Counted from the first letter of the stretch, positions 1 to 10,240 are shown. The stretch is 48,863 bases of DNA from Bacillus sp. JCM 19058 (GCA_001310555.1 BAXO01000039.1:1-48863), one strand, 5' to 3'. Numbers and translations are program-made. Notes: generated by a model not told the origin, from the letters alone.

Positions 1-30
1 ACATTTGGACTTAGTCCAAATGTTTTTTTT
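1..30 (+). terminator. Rho-independent terminator of a gene upstream of the window
   Basis: A 10-bp perfect stem (arms 1-10 and 14-23) with a 3-nt loop runs straight into eight T residues. It ends a plus-strand gene that lies outside the window and insulates the following ABC operon. Confidence 0.85.
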
Positions 31-500
31 GATTTAAAGAAAGTATAAAATTTAACATGAATGATGACAAGAATAGCCCTTTCCAGCTCCAAGCGCCCAT
101 CAATGAGCAAACGTCCTTTGCTTAGCACGATAAGCCAACATTAATTCCATGCGACAACGTGTTTCCTTTAGCTCCACCGTTGTCGTCCAGTTAGTCCGTT
201 GCTGAACGGACGACTTACGCTTTTGTTCTAATATCGTGCAAGCGTATTGTAAAAAAAACGAAATGACTAGCTTTACGTAATATTATTTCAAAATAAAAGA
301 CTATTTGTTAAAGCGAAAAAAATAAATAAAATTAATAAACAAATTATTAATAAGGGGATAAAAAAAATTTTTTTGATAGGTTTTATAATATTGAAACTCC
401 TGATAAATCAAGTGTTTCGAACATTAGAAATGTGTGAAAATGTCCAAAAGGGATTACAAATTCTAAAAAAAAGTGTGGTATAGTTAATTCGTTAAAAATA
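31..500. other. Intergenic region with hairpin, no gene seen
   Basis: No credible coding frame. The part at about 80-250 is richer in G+C than its surroundings and contains a 7-bp stem hairpin at about 194-213. It begins with a 'CAGCTCCAAGCGCC' type motif that resembles intergenic repeat units I know from other Bacillaceae, but homology cannot be checked here. The remainder (250-480) is very AT-rich. TATAGT at 479-484 is a possible -10 box for the operon that follows, with no convincing -35 box. Confidence 0.4.
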
Positions 501-501
501 A

Positions 502-515
502 TGATAGCGGTTTCA
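502..515 (+). promoter_or_regulatory. CcpA cre site
   Basis: TGATAGCGGTTTCA matches the catabolite response element consensus TGWNANCGNTNWCA at every fixed position. It lies 20 nt upstream of the first permease start and downstream of the likely -10 box, the geometry of a repressor roadblock. The inference is that glucose represses this sugar-type ABC operon through CcpA. Confidence 0.7.
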
Positions 516-534
516 ATCTAGTGGGGGGGGATCT

Positions 535-1503
535 TTGTTGGCTCAGCTTAAAGCAAAGCCATCACACTTGAGTCTCGATCATCAGAAAAATAAGAAAAGT
601 CTCATTGTTCGATATTTTAAACAATTTGATTTACAAATGATGGTCATTCCAGGTTTGCTCTTTATTTTCGTATTTAGCTATATTCCAATGTACGGCGTAT
701 TAATGGCATTCCAAGACTATAACATTTTTCTTGGGATGAGCGGAAGCGAATGGGTTGGCTTTAAACATTTTCAGGCCTTTTTTAATGACCCAAAATTCAC
801 AGAGGTTATGAGAAATACAATTGTTCTTAGTCTTCTGAAGTTTTTTATCGGTTTTCCAGCACCGATTATTCTTGCGCTCATGCTCAATGAAGTAAGAAAC
901 ATGATGTTTAAACGTACCGTACAAACGATAACGTATTTGCCTCATTTCTTATCATGGGTTATCGTTGCAGGCTTTGCAATGTCGATTCTTTCGACCGATA
1001 ATGGCAGCCTTAATATAGTATTAGAAAAACTTAACCTAATTGAAAATCCAATCAACTTTTTATCCATTCCAGAATACTTCTGGACGATCATTGTGACAAC
1101 CAATGTATGGAAGTCGATAGGGTTTGCATCCATTGTATACCTTGCTGCTATCGCAGGAGTAGACCAACAAATGTATGAAGCCGCAGCCATTGATGGGGCA
1201 AGCCGATTTAAGCAGATGTTTCTTATTACAATCCCGTCTATTTTGCCAATTATTATGATCTTCATGATTCTTGAAATTGGTAATCTATTGAATGCAGGAT
1301 TCGAGGACTTGCTTTTGCTAGGAAGTAATCCTATTTTGCGCAGTGTTTCAGATGTGCTTGACACGTATGTTTACCGCGTCGGAATTAACAACTCTCTTTA
1401 TTCATACGCAACTGCGATCGGCTTGTTCAAAGCGGTCATAAGCGTTGGATTATTGACGATGGCTAATTATTTCGCACGAAGGACTGGTAATAGTCTATGG
1501 TAA
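535..1503 (+). CDS. ABC transporter permease, CUT1/LplB type
   Basis: Inner-membrane permease of a carbohydrate ABC importer. The 322-residue product has a basic cytoplasmic N-terminus, about six hydrophobic segments from residue 30 onward, and the permease coupling loop EAAAIDGA near residue 215, where the ATPase docks. This is the layout of the LplB/YtcP group of oligosaccharide importers. The TTG start follows an eight-G run at 523-530 that must serve as the ribosome binding site. The frame is intact, unlike the next three genes. No ATPase gene is nearby; such systems usually share an MsmX-type ATPase encoded elsewhere. The substrate cannot be read from sequence. Confidence 0.85.
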   Translation: MLAQLKAKPSHLSLDHQKNKKSLIVRYFKQFDLQMMVIPGLLFIFVFSYIPMYGVLMAFQDYNIFLGMSGSEWVGFKHFQAFFNDPKFTEVMRNTIVLSLLKFFIGFPAPIILALMLNEVRNMMFKRTVQTITYLPHFLSWVIVAGFAMSILSTDNGSLNIVLEKLNLIENPINFLSIPEYFWTIIVTTNVWKSIGFASIVYLAAIAGVDQQMYEAAAIDGASRFKQMFLITIPSILPIIMIFMILEIGNLLNAGFEDLLLLGSNPILRSVSDVLDTYVYRVGINNSLYSYATAIGLFKAVISVGLLTMANYFARRTGNSLW

Positions 1504-1530
1504 GCACATACGGAAAGCGAGTCTTGTACT

Positions 1531-2427
1531 TTGACTAAATTATCGTACGGCGACAAGGTAATGTCAGTTATTATTCATATCCTGCTCATCCTTTTGGCCT
1601 TTGTGACATTTTATCCGTTCTGGAACTCACTTGTCGTCTCATTTAATAGTGGGCAAGATACGGCGCTAGGTGGGATAACCTTTTGGCCAAGGGAGTTTAC
1701 TTTAGCAAATTATGAAATTGTTTTTCAAGATAAACGGATTGTTAACGGGTTTTTGGTTTCTATAATGCGGACCGTAATTGGCACAATAATGGCGGTCATG
1801 GCAACAGCAATTTTTGCTTATGGGATGTCGAAAAAAGAGCTCATTGGGCGGAAATATTTTATGATTTTCTGTATTGTGACAATGTTTTTCAGTGGCGGAT
1901 TAATCCCGACATACTTACTAATTCGTTCGTTGGGGCTTATGAATTCATTCTGGGTTATGGTCATTCCTTCGTTAATTAGTGTCTGGAATATGATCATCTT
2001 TCGAACGTTCTTTCAGGCATTACCAAAAGGGTTGGAAGAATCAGCAAAAATTGACGGCTGTGGCTACTGGGGGACCTTTTTTTCGGATCATCCTGCCATT
2101 GTCAGGCCCGGTTATAGCGACATTATCATTATTTACAGCTGTATTCCATTGGAATGATTGGTTTTTCCCTAGCATTTATATTACGAGTGATAACCTGATA
2201 CCTATTCAAACGATGTTACAACAAATATTGAATTCGAATATCATGAGTGAGCAAATGCAAAGCCTTGACTCAGCTGCCATTGGCATATGTCACGGATGGC
2301 AACTGTAACATCTAAATCGTTATCAATGGCAACGATGATTGTCGCAACATTGCCTATCATTATGGTGTATCCGTTTGTACAAAAGTACTTTGTCAAAGGG
2401 GTTCTCATTGGCTCATTAAAAGAGTAG
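1531..2427 (+). CDS. ABC transporter permease, CUT1/LplC-YtcP type (two frame breaks)
   Basis: Second permease of the same importer, 27 nt after the first. It begins TTG-ACT and reads MTKLSYGDKVM, then six hydrophobic segments with the coupling motif EESAKIDG near residue 170. The frame breaks in the T7 run at 2077-2083, where six T restore RIILPLSGPV. It breaks again near 2280, where one missing base restores the typical C-terminus YPFVQKYFVKGVLIGSLKE, ending at TAG 2425-2427. With both repairs the length (about 298 residues) is normal for the family. I treat the breaks as sequence errors. A real double-frameshift pseudogene is less likely, because conservation continues unbroken on both sides. 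Confidence 0.82.
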
Positions 2428-2498
2428 TTGGCTTTACTTACTTTAGTTTAAAGCGAAATGCTTTAAATAAATAGACGAATGATTGAAGGGGGATTCAG

Positions 2499-4167
2499 AT
2501 GAGAACAAAAAAAATCATTGGCTGTTACTACTGATGGCACTTATGGCATGCCTCGTTATTGCTGCATGCTCTGGGTCGGATAATACGGGGGGAGATGAAG
2601 CGGACCCGCCGAGTAATGAAAATGAGGAAGACAATGGCGAGGAGAATGGAACAGCAGGTAGTTCATTTGAACTAGGTTCAGAGCCATTAGATTTCTCATT
2701 TTACGGCCACTATGACTGGTATACGATGCCACCATGGGGTGAGGATGTAGCATCAGAGTGGATTCAAGAAAACAAACAGGTTACAGTTAACGCAGTTAGC
2801 TCTGGCGGAAATGCGGAACAACGTTTTAGTACGATGATCGCTGGCGACGACCTTCCAGATGTGATTTGGCTCGAGCGTGGCGCCGATGTAGAACGGCTTC
2901 GTCAGGCAGGGAAACTCGTTCCATTTGATGATTACCTTGAAAAGTATCCGAATTTAGTCGAATGGTTGGGTGAGGAAGCGATCAATATGCTTCGCTCTGA
3001 AGATGGTAAGCTCTATCAATTTCCAAACTGGTATACATCACAGCCTAACGGGAATGCTGGCTATGTTGTAAACAAACGGATTTACGAAGAACTTGATTCA
3101 CCACCGTTAGAAACTCCTGATGATTTATATGAATATTTGAAGCTCGTCCAAGACAATTATCCTGACATTGTACCTTTTGAAACGCATGTAGACGGTCAAG
3201 GGATTAATGTTCTCTACTCTGCATTTGGCGAGGATCATTCGCCGGATCACATCCGTCTCCAAGCCGTTCCAGAGAACGGAGAATTCAAATCGCTCCTTTC
3301 ACATGAGCCATACATTGAGGCAATGAAATTTGTGAGTAAATTATTCCGTGAGCGCTTAATTACACAGGATGCCTTAACCCAATCAATGGACGATGTCACT
3401 GAAAAAGTCCAAGGGGGTAGGGTTGCCGTGTACGCATCAGCAAGCCCGACGGACCAAGCAAGGCAAGGACATATGAATATGATTAAAGACGATCCGGATG
3501 GCGGCTACTTTATGATTTGGCCACTTGCAAAAGAAGGCTTGGATCGAGATCGGATTTATCCTGGTTCATTCAACCAGCTCGGCTGGAATGTTAGTGTTAT
3601 TACGACAGAAGCGGAGGAACCAGAAAAGATCTTTGCTTTCCTTGACTGGCTAACTGGTCCAGAAGGGCAAACGATGTTATTCTGGGGACCGGAAGGGAAA
3701 TATTGGGATGGATATGATGACGAAGGTACCCGCAATTTACCGATGAGTATGTGAAAGACCCAGCGGGCATGGCAGAGCTTGAAGGTGTAACAACGAACTT
3801 TATGTGGAATGGGAATACGGTTTTTGCCGATACTGCAAAAGCGAAGTTTGAGTCGACTTTGCCGATGGAAGATCGTAACTGGACGACACACTGGCAGTAC
3901 GAAATTACATGGGCAACCCAATTTGACGCCACTCAGTTTGTAAATATCACAGCAATGCCAGAATCTGAAGAGGGCGGAATTCAGATTCGTATGGACGATT
4001 TGTTTGAAGAAACGCGCGCATTAGCGCTTCATGCTGGCAGTGATGAAGAAGTGGAAGCCATTATTGCTAATGCAGAAGAAGATGCGATTAGCCAAGGTTA
4101 TGAGCAATTGCTTGAATATAAAACGCAACTTTGGCAAGAGAATCTTGCGACAATGGAAGGAGAATAA
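2499..4167 (+). CDS. Extracellular solute-binding lipoprotein, family 1 (two frame breaks)
   Basis: Substrate-binding subunit for the two upstream permeases, anchored outside the membrane. The start is ATG 2499, placed after the RBS GAAGGGGG. The alternative in-frame TTG at 2483 lies inside that RBS. Reading from 2499 needs a one-base change in the A8 run at 2507-2514; the signal peptide then runs on to the lipobox VIAAC, followed by a Ser/Glu-rich linker. The body matches LplA-like binding proteins (DLPDVIWLE, VNKRIYEEL, WLTGPEGQ). A second break near 3730 joins the last 138 residues, restoring QFTDEYVKDP. Total about 555 residues, usual for the LplA group. An attenuator-like hairpin follows at 4175-4208. 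Confidence 0.85.
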
Positions 4168-4174
4168 ATAGCGG

Positions 4175-4208
4175 GAGTAAAGAGTGTACAGGTGTATACT
4201 CTTTACTC
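4175..4208 (+). terminator. Hairpin behind the binding-protein gene (attenuator or mRNA stabiliser)
   Basis: An 11-bp perfect inverted repeat (arms 4175-4185 and 4198-4208) begins 7 nt after the stop codon. There is no T tract, so it more likely protects the 3' end of upstream mRNA or partly attenuates transcription into the YesL-like gene than fully terminates. Confidence 0.6.
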
Positions 4209-4286
4209 TATTCAAAACGATCGAAACTTTTAATGAGTAAATGAGGTAACTTTTAACAATTAAGCGTATGAAGAGGGGTCAAGAAC

Positions 4287-5030
4287 ATGCAATTAACAGG
4301 TATAATGGGTAAGTTTTTTTCAATTGTCCGAGTGGGTGATGCGCTTTTTACTAACGAATGCTATATGGTTATTGTTTAACTTACCGATTATTTATCTGGC
4401 CGTTGCGATGGTTTTCTCCCAATCTGTTGAAGAAGCGTATATGCTTGGTTTAACTGCGGTTGTCCTATTGCCGGTCTTCTTTTTCCCAGCGACAATGGCG
4501 ATGTTTGCAGTGACGAGGCAGTGGGTGATGAAGCAAAAGGGACAGTCGCTTTTTCGTTCATATTTACGCTTTTATAAGGAAAACTATGTTCGCAGTATCC
4601 TAAGTGGGCTAGCCTTTATCATAATCTGGGGGATATGGGGATGGAATTATGTGCTTTCCGGCTCAGAGTTCGGTTCGATTTTTTCATACATTTATTTAAT
4701 CGGCACAGTAATGCTACTTGCATTTACGGGTTTTTATTTTGCTGATAATGTCCATTTTAAGGTCGGCCTCCTTGCATCCTTCCGAAAGGCATTCTTTTTA
4801 GCTATTGGCCATGCCATATCGCTATTGGCGCTGCGCTTGCCGTCGGCTTTTTGATTTATTTTGTTTTTCATCTTCATCCGGTTTTTCCATTGTTGTTTGC
4901 GGGTTCAATCTTTGCGTATGTGTATTTCTTCAGCTATTACCATATTTATTTAAAGGCGCTACAGCGAGAGCAGGTACAGTCTACCCAAGAGCAGACAAAG
5001 AAAAAACAAAGGAAGATTAACGCTGTTTAA
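4287..5030 (+). CDS. YesL-like DUF624 membrane protein (two frame breaks)
   Basis: Small polytopic membrane protein of the YesL (DUF624) family, regularly encoded beside oligosaccharide ABC importers; its molecular role is unknown. ATG 4287 follows GAGGGG and reads MQLTGIMGKFF, the family N-terminus. The T7 run at 4314-4320 should be T6, giving QLSEWVMRF. A second break near 4815 restores a last hydrophobic hairpin (IGAALAVGFLIYF) and a Lys/Gln-rich tail that stops at TAA 5028-5030. Corrected length is about 247 residues with five or six membrane segments, somewhat longer than the family average because of the charged tail. The motif SEWVMRF and the conserved FPATMAMFAV segment support the call. 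Confidence 0.75.
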
Positions 5031-5313
5031 TAGAATCACTGAGCGGGGCTCAAACCGGAAAGTCCTTCCGTCTCCTATTCAAGTGGTGCGGAATTAATTT
5101 CGGATGAAAAACATGCAGACGCGGTTCATACATAACTGGAGCATTTTCTAAAATGGGATGGTTAGGGTGCAATTGTCACCTTCCCCGAGTTTTCAGAGTA
5201 TATTAAGTAAATATACTATCGGTGTTTTAGGAGCCCTCTTGTTAAAAATAGAGATATTGTATGTCAAAAGCCATTTGAACTTATGATATACTGACAAAAA
5301 AGGAGGGACATGG

Positions 5314-6045
5314 ATGAAAATTACCGTAATCGGTTATTGGCATGGGTTTCCAGAACAAGGCGAGGCTACGGCGGGCTATTTGCTCGAGCATGAGCAATTT
5401 CGCGTTTTGCTAGATTGCGGGAGCGGGGTGATGGCAAAGCTGCCACATTTCTGTTCGCCAGACGATTTAGATGCGATTGTACTTACTCATTACCATGCCG
5501 ATCATCAAGCGGATCTTCGCGTGTTCCAATATTCGCGGTTGATGCAGCCACAATTGCAGAAGAAAACGACAATATATGGCCATCAAGAAGACTCTAACGC
5601 TTTTGAACAAACGTCATTTAATGAAAGAACGCCTTTCCAGCCTTATTTTCAAGGAGAGAATTGTAACATTGGCCCGTTCCAGTTTACGTTTTACCAAACG
5701 AGGCATGCAGTACCGTGCTTTGCTTTTCGCATTTCATTGACTGATGGTAAATCGATTGTTTATACAGGTGATACGAGCTTTTTTCCAGAATTAGCTGAAT
5801 TTGCGCACGGCTGTGAATTGCTAATCGCTGAGTGTAGTGGCTATGCAGGAGAAGATAAATCTGCATTTGGCCATATGAATAGTGAGGAAGCGGCGAGATT
5901 AGCTGAATTGGCTGGTGCGAAATCGCTAATACTTACTCATCTTCCCCACTACGGAAACCACCTTACCTTGAAAAAAGAAGCAGAGGCTATTTTTCATGGT
6001 GAAGTCATTCTTGCAGAAACAGGGCTTGAACGCACGATTAATTAA
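5314..6045 (+). CDS. yhfI: MBL-fold metallohydrolase, YhfI family
   Basis: Cytosolic metallo-beta-lactamase-fold hydrolase of 243 residues, matching B. subtilis YhfI. The metal-binding motif T-HYHADH lies at residues 58-64, DCGSG at 34-38, YTGDTSF at about 150-156, the later His ligand in the GHMNSEEAARLAELA segment near residue 190, and LTHLPHYG near 210. Fold and motifs resemble RNase Z-like and phosphodiesterase-like MBL enzymes, but the substrate is not known. A perfect AAAGGAGGG precedes ATG 5314. The frame is intact. Its TAA (6043-6045) overlaps the stop codon of the convergent dehydrogenase gene (6042-6044 on the other strand), so the two genes share their last bases and leave no room for a terminator. 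Confidence 0.88.
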   Translation: MKITVIGYWHGFPEQGEATAGYLLEHEQFRVLLDCGSGVMAKLPHFCSPDDLDAIVLTHYHADHQADLRVFQYSRLMQPQLQKKTTIYGHQEDSNAFEQTSFNERTPFQPYFQGENCNIGPFQFTFYQTRHAVPCFAFRISLTDGKSIVYTGDTSFFPELAEFAHGCELLIAECSGYAGEDKSAFGHMNSEEAARLAELAGAKSLILTHLPHYGNHLTLKKEAEAIFHGEVILAETGLERTIN

Positions 6046-6842
6046 CGCAGCACGCTCCCTCCGGAAATTTTAACCGATTCGCCGACGATATTTGTTGCTG
6101 CATCTGTTAAAAGAAATGCGATCGTATTGGCGACGTCCTTAGGAGAGGTGATATGGTGGGATGGAATCGCTCTCTCGATCCATTCCTTTTCTTCTTCAAA
6201 CGAACGGTTGGCCCGCTCGGCTTTACGTTGGATTCCTTTTGTCGCCATTTCCGTTTCTACAAACCCTGGGCAAACCGCATTCACGCGAACGTTGTGTTCA
6301 ATCGCTTCAAGTGCAAACGAATGAGTGAATCCGATTAAGGCAAATTTCGAAGAAGCATATGCCGTGTTGCCGTAAGTGCTCGTAGACCAGAGAGCGAGGA
6401 GACATTGACAATCGCTCCTTCCTCTTGCGTTTTCATTTTTCGGTAGATGAGCTGGCTGAGCAAGACGGTAGCCGTGTAATTTACATGCATTATGGAATCC
6501 ATCTCATCCTCGCTTAATTCTTCGACGATCGTTCCTCCAGAAATGCCAGCGCAGTTGACAAGCCCGGAAATAAAGCCACTTTTTTTCTTCCGCCCATTCA
6601 ACTAACTGTTGTCGTTCCGATTCAACGCTTATATCGGCTGGGTAAGCAGCAATGGCAACTTCGGGCTTATCGCCTTTAATTCCATTTCGTATTGATTAAG
6701 CATGTCTTTTTTCCTGCCTGTAAGGGTCAAGTTAGCTCCCATTTGTGCGAGTACCTTAGCGGTTTCGTAGCCAATTCCCCCTGTTGCGCCTGTAATCAGA
6801 ATATGCTTGCCTGCTAAGGCATCTTTTGAAAAAAATTGACAT
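6042..6842 (-). CDS. SDR-family oxidoreductase (four frame breaks)
   Basis: NAD(P)-dependent short-chain dehydrogenase/reductase of about 265 residues. In order: nucleotide motif [18 protein letters not shown], catalytic Ser in NVSSLSG, catalytic Tyr-Lys in [10 protein letters not shown], then [13 protein letters not shown] and a C-terminal GESVKISGG, typical of 3-hydroxybutyrate dehydrogenase-like SDRs. AGGAGG at 6851-6856 sets the start at ATG 6842, which requires the A7 run 6829-6835 to be A6. An upstream ATG at 6859 overlaps the RBS. Further breaks lie near 6668, in the T7 run 6580-6586, and near 6375. All catalytic residues survive correction, so this is probably a working gene. The substrate is unknown. 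Confidence 0.78.
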
Positions 6843-6859
6843 CCGATACGCCTCCTCAA

Positions 6860-7495
6860 CGTTTACTGTTTCTAGAATCTTTCCTCTTTAGCGTCAAGGT
6901 AAACAGGCTGCTTACCTCTCAAATTTATCATCAAATGATTCAATAGCCATTTCGATTTGCGATATAAGTATGGAGTACTTAAAGATGTGTTAATCGAGTC
7001 TATGAACAAAGATGAAAGCGATAAAATGACTCAATTTTTTTTAGCTAAATCAATTTCTTAATCCTCTAAATTTGTTTTGTTGCTTATCTTGACTTTTATT
7101 TAAGAATGAACTTCGTAAATAAAAGTCAAATCAATATGTAGTCTAGCTTGATTCATCATTATAGTAGTTCTCACTGAGTTTCCTCTAGTTTGATTTGTAC
7201 GCCTTCATTATGATTACAAGCAGCTATTGAATTTACCCAAATTTCCAAAAGATAGATGGATAAAATTTGTTTTTTAATAATACCTCTTTTCAGCATCATG
7301 TTTTGATTTCAAAACATGAAAATTTAAGAAATAATCCCCTTCTCAACCACCATGGTTATATGAAGTCAAATGCTATTAAATCATTTCGCCCTTTACTTTA
7401 AGTATACGTTCACAGTCTTAATAGAGTAAACCCTAATGTGATTAATGAAAATAGAATGTAACTGAAACGATTCTACCTCAATCATTGAATCAATA
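6860..7495. other. AT-rich intergenic region with a short coding-like remnant
   Basis: No gene could be recognised across about 640 bases. On the plus strand at about 6942-7061 there is a 39-codon open stretch without a credible start. It contains YKYGVLKDVLIES and ends QFFLAKSIS, and looks like the C-terminus of a lost or frame-broken protein. It is followed by the 14-bp inverted repeat at 7089-7129. The rest has stops in all frames. Confidence 0.4.
7089..7129. repeat. Perfect 14-bp inverted repeat
   Basis: Arms TTGACTTTTATTTA (7089-7102) and its exact complement (7116-7129) flank a 13-nt loop. The stem is AT-rich with no T tract beyond the arm. It could be a weak bidirectional terminator for the remnant upstream, or a mobile-element end; no partner copy was noticed in the window. 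Confidence 0.7.
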
Positions 7496-7499
7496 ATGA

Positions 7500-7543
7500 C
7501 AAAAGCGCCCCATTTCGGCTCATAAACCGAATCGGGCGCTTCT
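7500..7543 (-). terminator. Terminator of metE
   Basis: On the minus strand a GC-rich stem (AAGCGCCC then a mismatch then ATTCGG, pairing with CCGAA-ATGGGGCGCTT) is followed by TTTTG. It lies about 70 nt beyond the metE stop codon and is the natural end of that transcript. Confidence 0.8.
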
Positions 7544-7612
7544 ATTATAGTTTGTTGTCAAGCTATCTATTTGAGGGCTTCTCGCCTTACATTGTACTGA
7601 GACTCTGTCTCG

Positions 7613-9888
7613 TTAGGCGCGAATGGCTGATTCGTTTCGTACTTTGTGGGCAGCAGAGACCATATTCTGCAATGCAGCAATGGTTTCTGGCTCCTGTCGC
7701 GTTTTCAACCCGCAATCTGGGTTGACCCAAAAGCGTTCAGATGGCAAAACCTCAAGGGCGCGGTGGATGACTTTGACCATTTCGGCTTCTTCTGGCACAC
7801 GCGGCTATGGATATCGTAGACTCCCAATCCAATACCTTTATTGTACGTATTATTTTCAAAAGCAGATATTAATTCGCCGTGGCTTCGCGACGTTTCGATG
7901 GAAATGACATCAGCGTCGAGAGCACTGATCGCATCAATAATTTCATGAAATTCGCTGTAGCACATATGCGTATGGATTTGGGTCGTGTCCTTCACGGTTG
8001 CAGTCGCAATCCGAAACGCTTCTACTGCCCAAGTTAAGTAGTCTTGCCAATTTTCTCTTTTCAAAGGTAAACCTTCTCTTATTGCCGGTTCGTCAACCTG
8101 GATCATTTCGATACCCGCTGCTTCAAGGGCTTCCAGCTCATGTATTAATGCTTCGGCGATTTGGAAGGAAACGTCCTTTAATGAGAGATCGTTCCGGACG
8201 AACGACCAGTTTAAAATCGTAACCGGACCAGTCAACATACCCTTTACAGGCTTTTTCGTCAAAGTTTGGGCATAGACGGTTTCCTCAACGGTCATCGGTT
8301 CGACAAATTTCACATCTCCGAAAATGACCGGAGGCTTAACGCAGCGGGAGCCGTATGACTGCACCCAGCCATTTTTGGTGAAAGCAAAGCCGGCAAGTTT
8401 TTCACCAAAGAATTCAACCATGTCGTTTCGTTCAAATTCTCCGTGGACGAACACATCAAGTCCGATATCTTCCTGAATGTCGATCCATTTTTTTATTTGT
8501 TCTTCAACAAATTGCTTATACGCTGCATCCGATACTTCCCCTTTCCGCCACAGGTTCCTTGTGCGGCGTGTTTCCTTTGTTTGCGGAAAGCTACCGATCG
8601 TAGTCGTTGGCAGTAACGGCAGCGAGAATTTATCCTGCTGTAGCTTTTGCCTTTGCTCGAATGGCGTGGAACGGCGCGCTTTTAATGAAGTATTTACTTC
8701 GCTTGCTTTGTTTCTCCACTCTGAATTAGCGATTTCGTCTAAAGCCTTTTGATTTTGTTCTAGCAGTTCACTAGTTTTTTCCGCAGGTTCTGTGACCAGC
8801 TTTTTAATACTTTCTAGCTCTGTTAATTTTTCGTCCGCAAAGGCAAGCGCTTGTTTGACCGTCGAGTCAAGGCTTGTTTCATTCGTTAAGGTAACAGGAA
8901 CATGTAATAGGCTGCAAGAAGGCTGAAGCAACTGGCGCTCGACTGGAACAATCGCCGAAATTGTCTCGATTGACGATTGAATCGCGCGGAAATCACTTTT
9001 CCATATATTTCGACCATCAATGATGCCGACAGCAAGCAGCTTATCTTCAGGGAATCCAAATTTCTGCAAATTAGCTAAGTTTGTCTTTCGGCCATGAACG
9101 AAATCAAGTCCGAGTGCTTGAACAGGAAGCTTGGTCAAGGTTTCATAGCCAGAAACAGAGTCAAAGTACGTTTGCAAAATAATCGATAAATCTGGAACCT
9201 CCGCCGCTAATTTTTCGTAAACGCCTGTCAGAAGTTCAAGCTCCTTTTCGGTTAAAGTCGTAACGAGAGATGGCTCATCTAATTGTACCCATTGAGCACC
9301 GGCTTGTTTGAGCTCCTGCAAAAGTTGAACGTAGACAGGAATTAGCTTATCTAAATAAACTGAAAATTCCTCTGCCGCATAGCCTTTTGACAGCTTTAGG
9401 AATGTGAATGGGCCGAGGATGACAGGCTTTCCTTCAATTCCTAGTTCTTTCTTTGCTTCAAGATAAGCCTGAAGCGGACGGTTTTCAACAAGAACCGGCG
9501 TAAGGTCAGTTAGTTCGGGAACAATATAATGGTAGTTCGTGTCAAACCACTTTGTCATTTCTGCTGCGGGTACATCCTTGTTTCCACGGGCAATCGAAAA
9601 ATATGTGGATAAAGAGATGGGACCGCCAGTATAATTGAAGCGCTGTGGAACAAGGCCAAACATTACGGCAGTGTCCAATACGTGATCATACAAAGTAAAG
9701 TCCCCGACGGGAATTAGATCGAGGCCGCTTTCCTGTTGTTTTTTTAAGTTTTCGATTCGGAGCTTTTTCGTTGTATCAAGCAGTTGAGCTTCATCGATTT
9801 GTCCGGCCCAAAATGCTTCTAATGCTTTTTTCCATTCTCTATTCTCGCCAATGCGAGGATACCCTAAGCTACTTGTTCTAAATGTCAT
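7613..9888 (-). CDS. metE: Cobalamin-independent methionine synthase MetE (one frame break)
   Basis: Transfers a methyl group from 5-methyltetrahydropteroyl-tri-glutamate to homocysteine, making methionine in the cytosol. The N-terminal half starts [19 protein letters not shown]. The C-terminal catalytic half has [13 protein letters not shown], the [16 protein letters not shown] segment, [21 protein letters not shown] and the zinc ligands in [10 protein letters not shown] and NPDCGLKTR. The start is ATG 9888, placed by AAGGAGA; the in-frame TTG at 9906 lies before that RBS. One base is missing near 7800: adding a C gives [13 protein letters not shown] and joins the last 60 residues. Corrected length about 759, usual for MetE. 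It is controlled by the riboswitch at 10003-10185. Confidence 0.96.
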
Positions 9889-10002
9889 TCCAATCGTCTC
9901 CTTCAAACAAAAAATAAATTTAAAAAAAGGATAATTTTACCATACGCAAATGATAAAAATACCCTATAGTTTAACTGATATTTTTAACACCTCCCTATCT
10001 CC

Positions 10003-10185
10003 CGTAGGGTTGCGACAGTGCTGTCAGAATAGGCAGGTCTCCTGACTTTAGCGTCAACATCATAATCGTCTTCCCAGATGAAACCAGTGACATTCTCTTA
10101 TGACTCGTCTATTACAGTGGCGGGACCGCGTCGGATTTGCACCGACTTCCCTTTTAAACTTTGAAAACAGCTCTTCAAAGTACCC
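10003..10185 (-). ncRNA. Cobalamin riboswitch (B12 element) upstream of metE
   Basis: Read on the minus strand, the leader has the conserved AdoCbl-riboswitch core: GGGAAGTCGGTGCAAATCCG, then CGGTCCCGCCACTGT with the B12 box at 10115-10121, then AGTCAGGAGACCTGCC. It lies about 115 nt upstream of metE in the same direction. The known logic is that B12 represses the B12-independent synthase, so the genome probably also encodes MetH. The expression platform is not clear. Possible pairing of AAAAATA with TATTTTT near 9955-9985 could be the off-switch stem. Confidence 0.93.
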
Positions 10186-10212
10186 ATTCCCCACATATGA
10201 AATTGTATCAAC

Positions 10213-10240
10213 TGTATATCATAGTAACCTAAGTTGTCAA
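10213..10240 (-). promoter_or_regulatory. Sigma-A promoter of the metE leader
   Basis: On the minus strand TTGACA (complement of 10235-10240), a 16-nt spacer and TATACA (complement of 10213-10218) lie just upstream of the riboswitch. A consensus -35 box and a near-consensus -10 box make this the likely metE promoter. Confidence 0.7.

Noticed and set aside
2483..2498. TTG at 2483 as start of the solute-binding protein
   Set aside because: It lies within the RBS GAAGGGGG of the ATG at 2499 and gives a hydrophilic N-terminus incompatible with a lipoprotein signal; the ATG plus one base in the A8 run gives a proper one.
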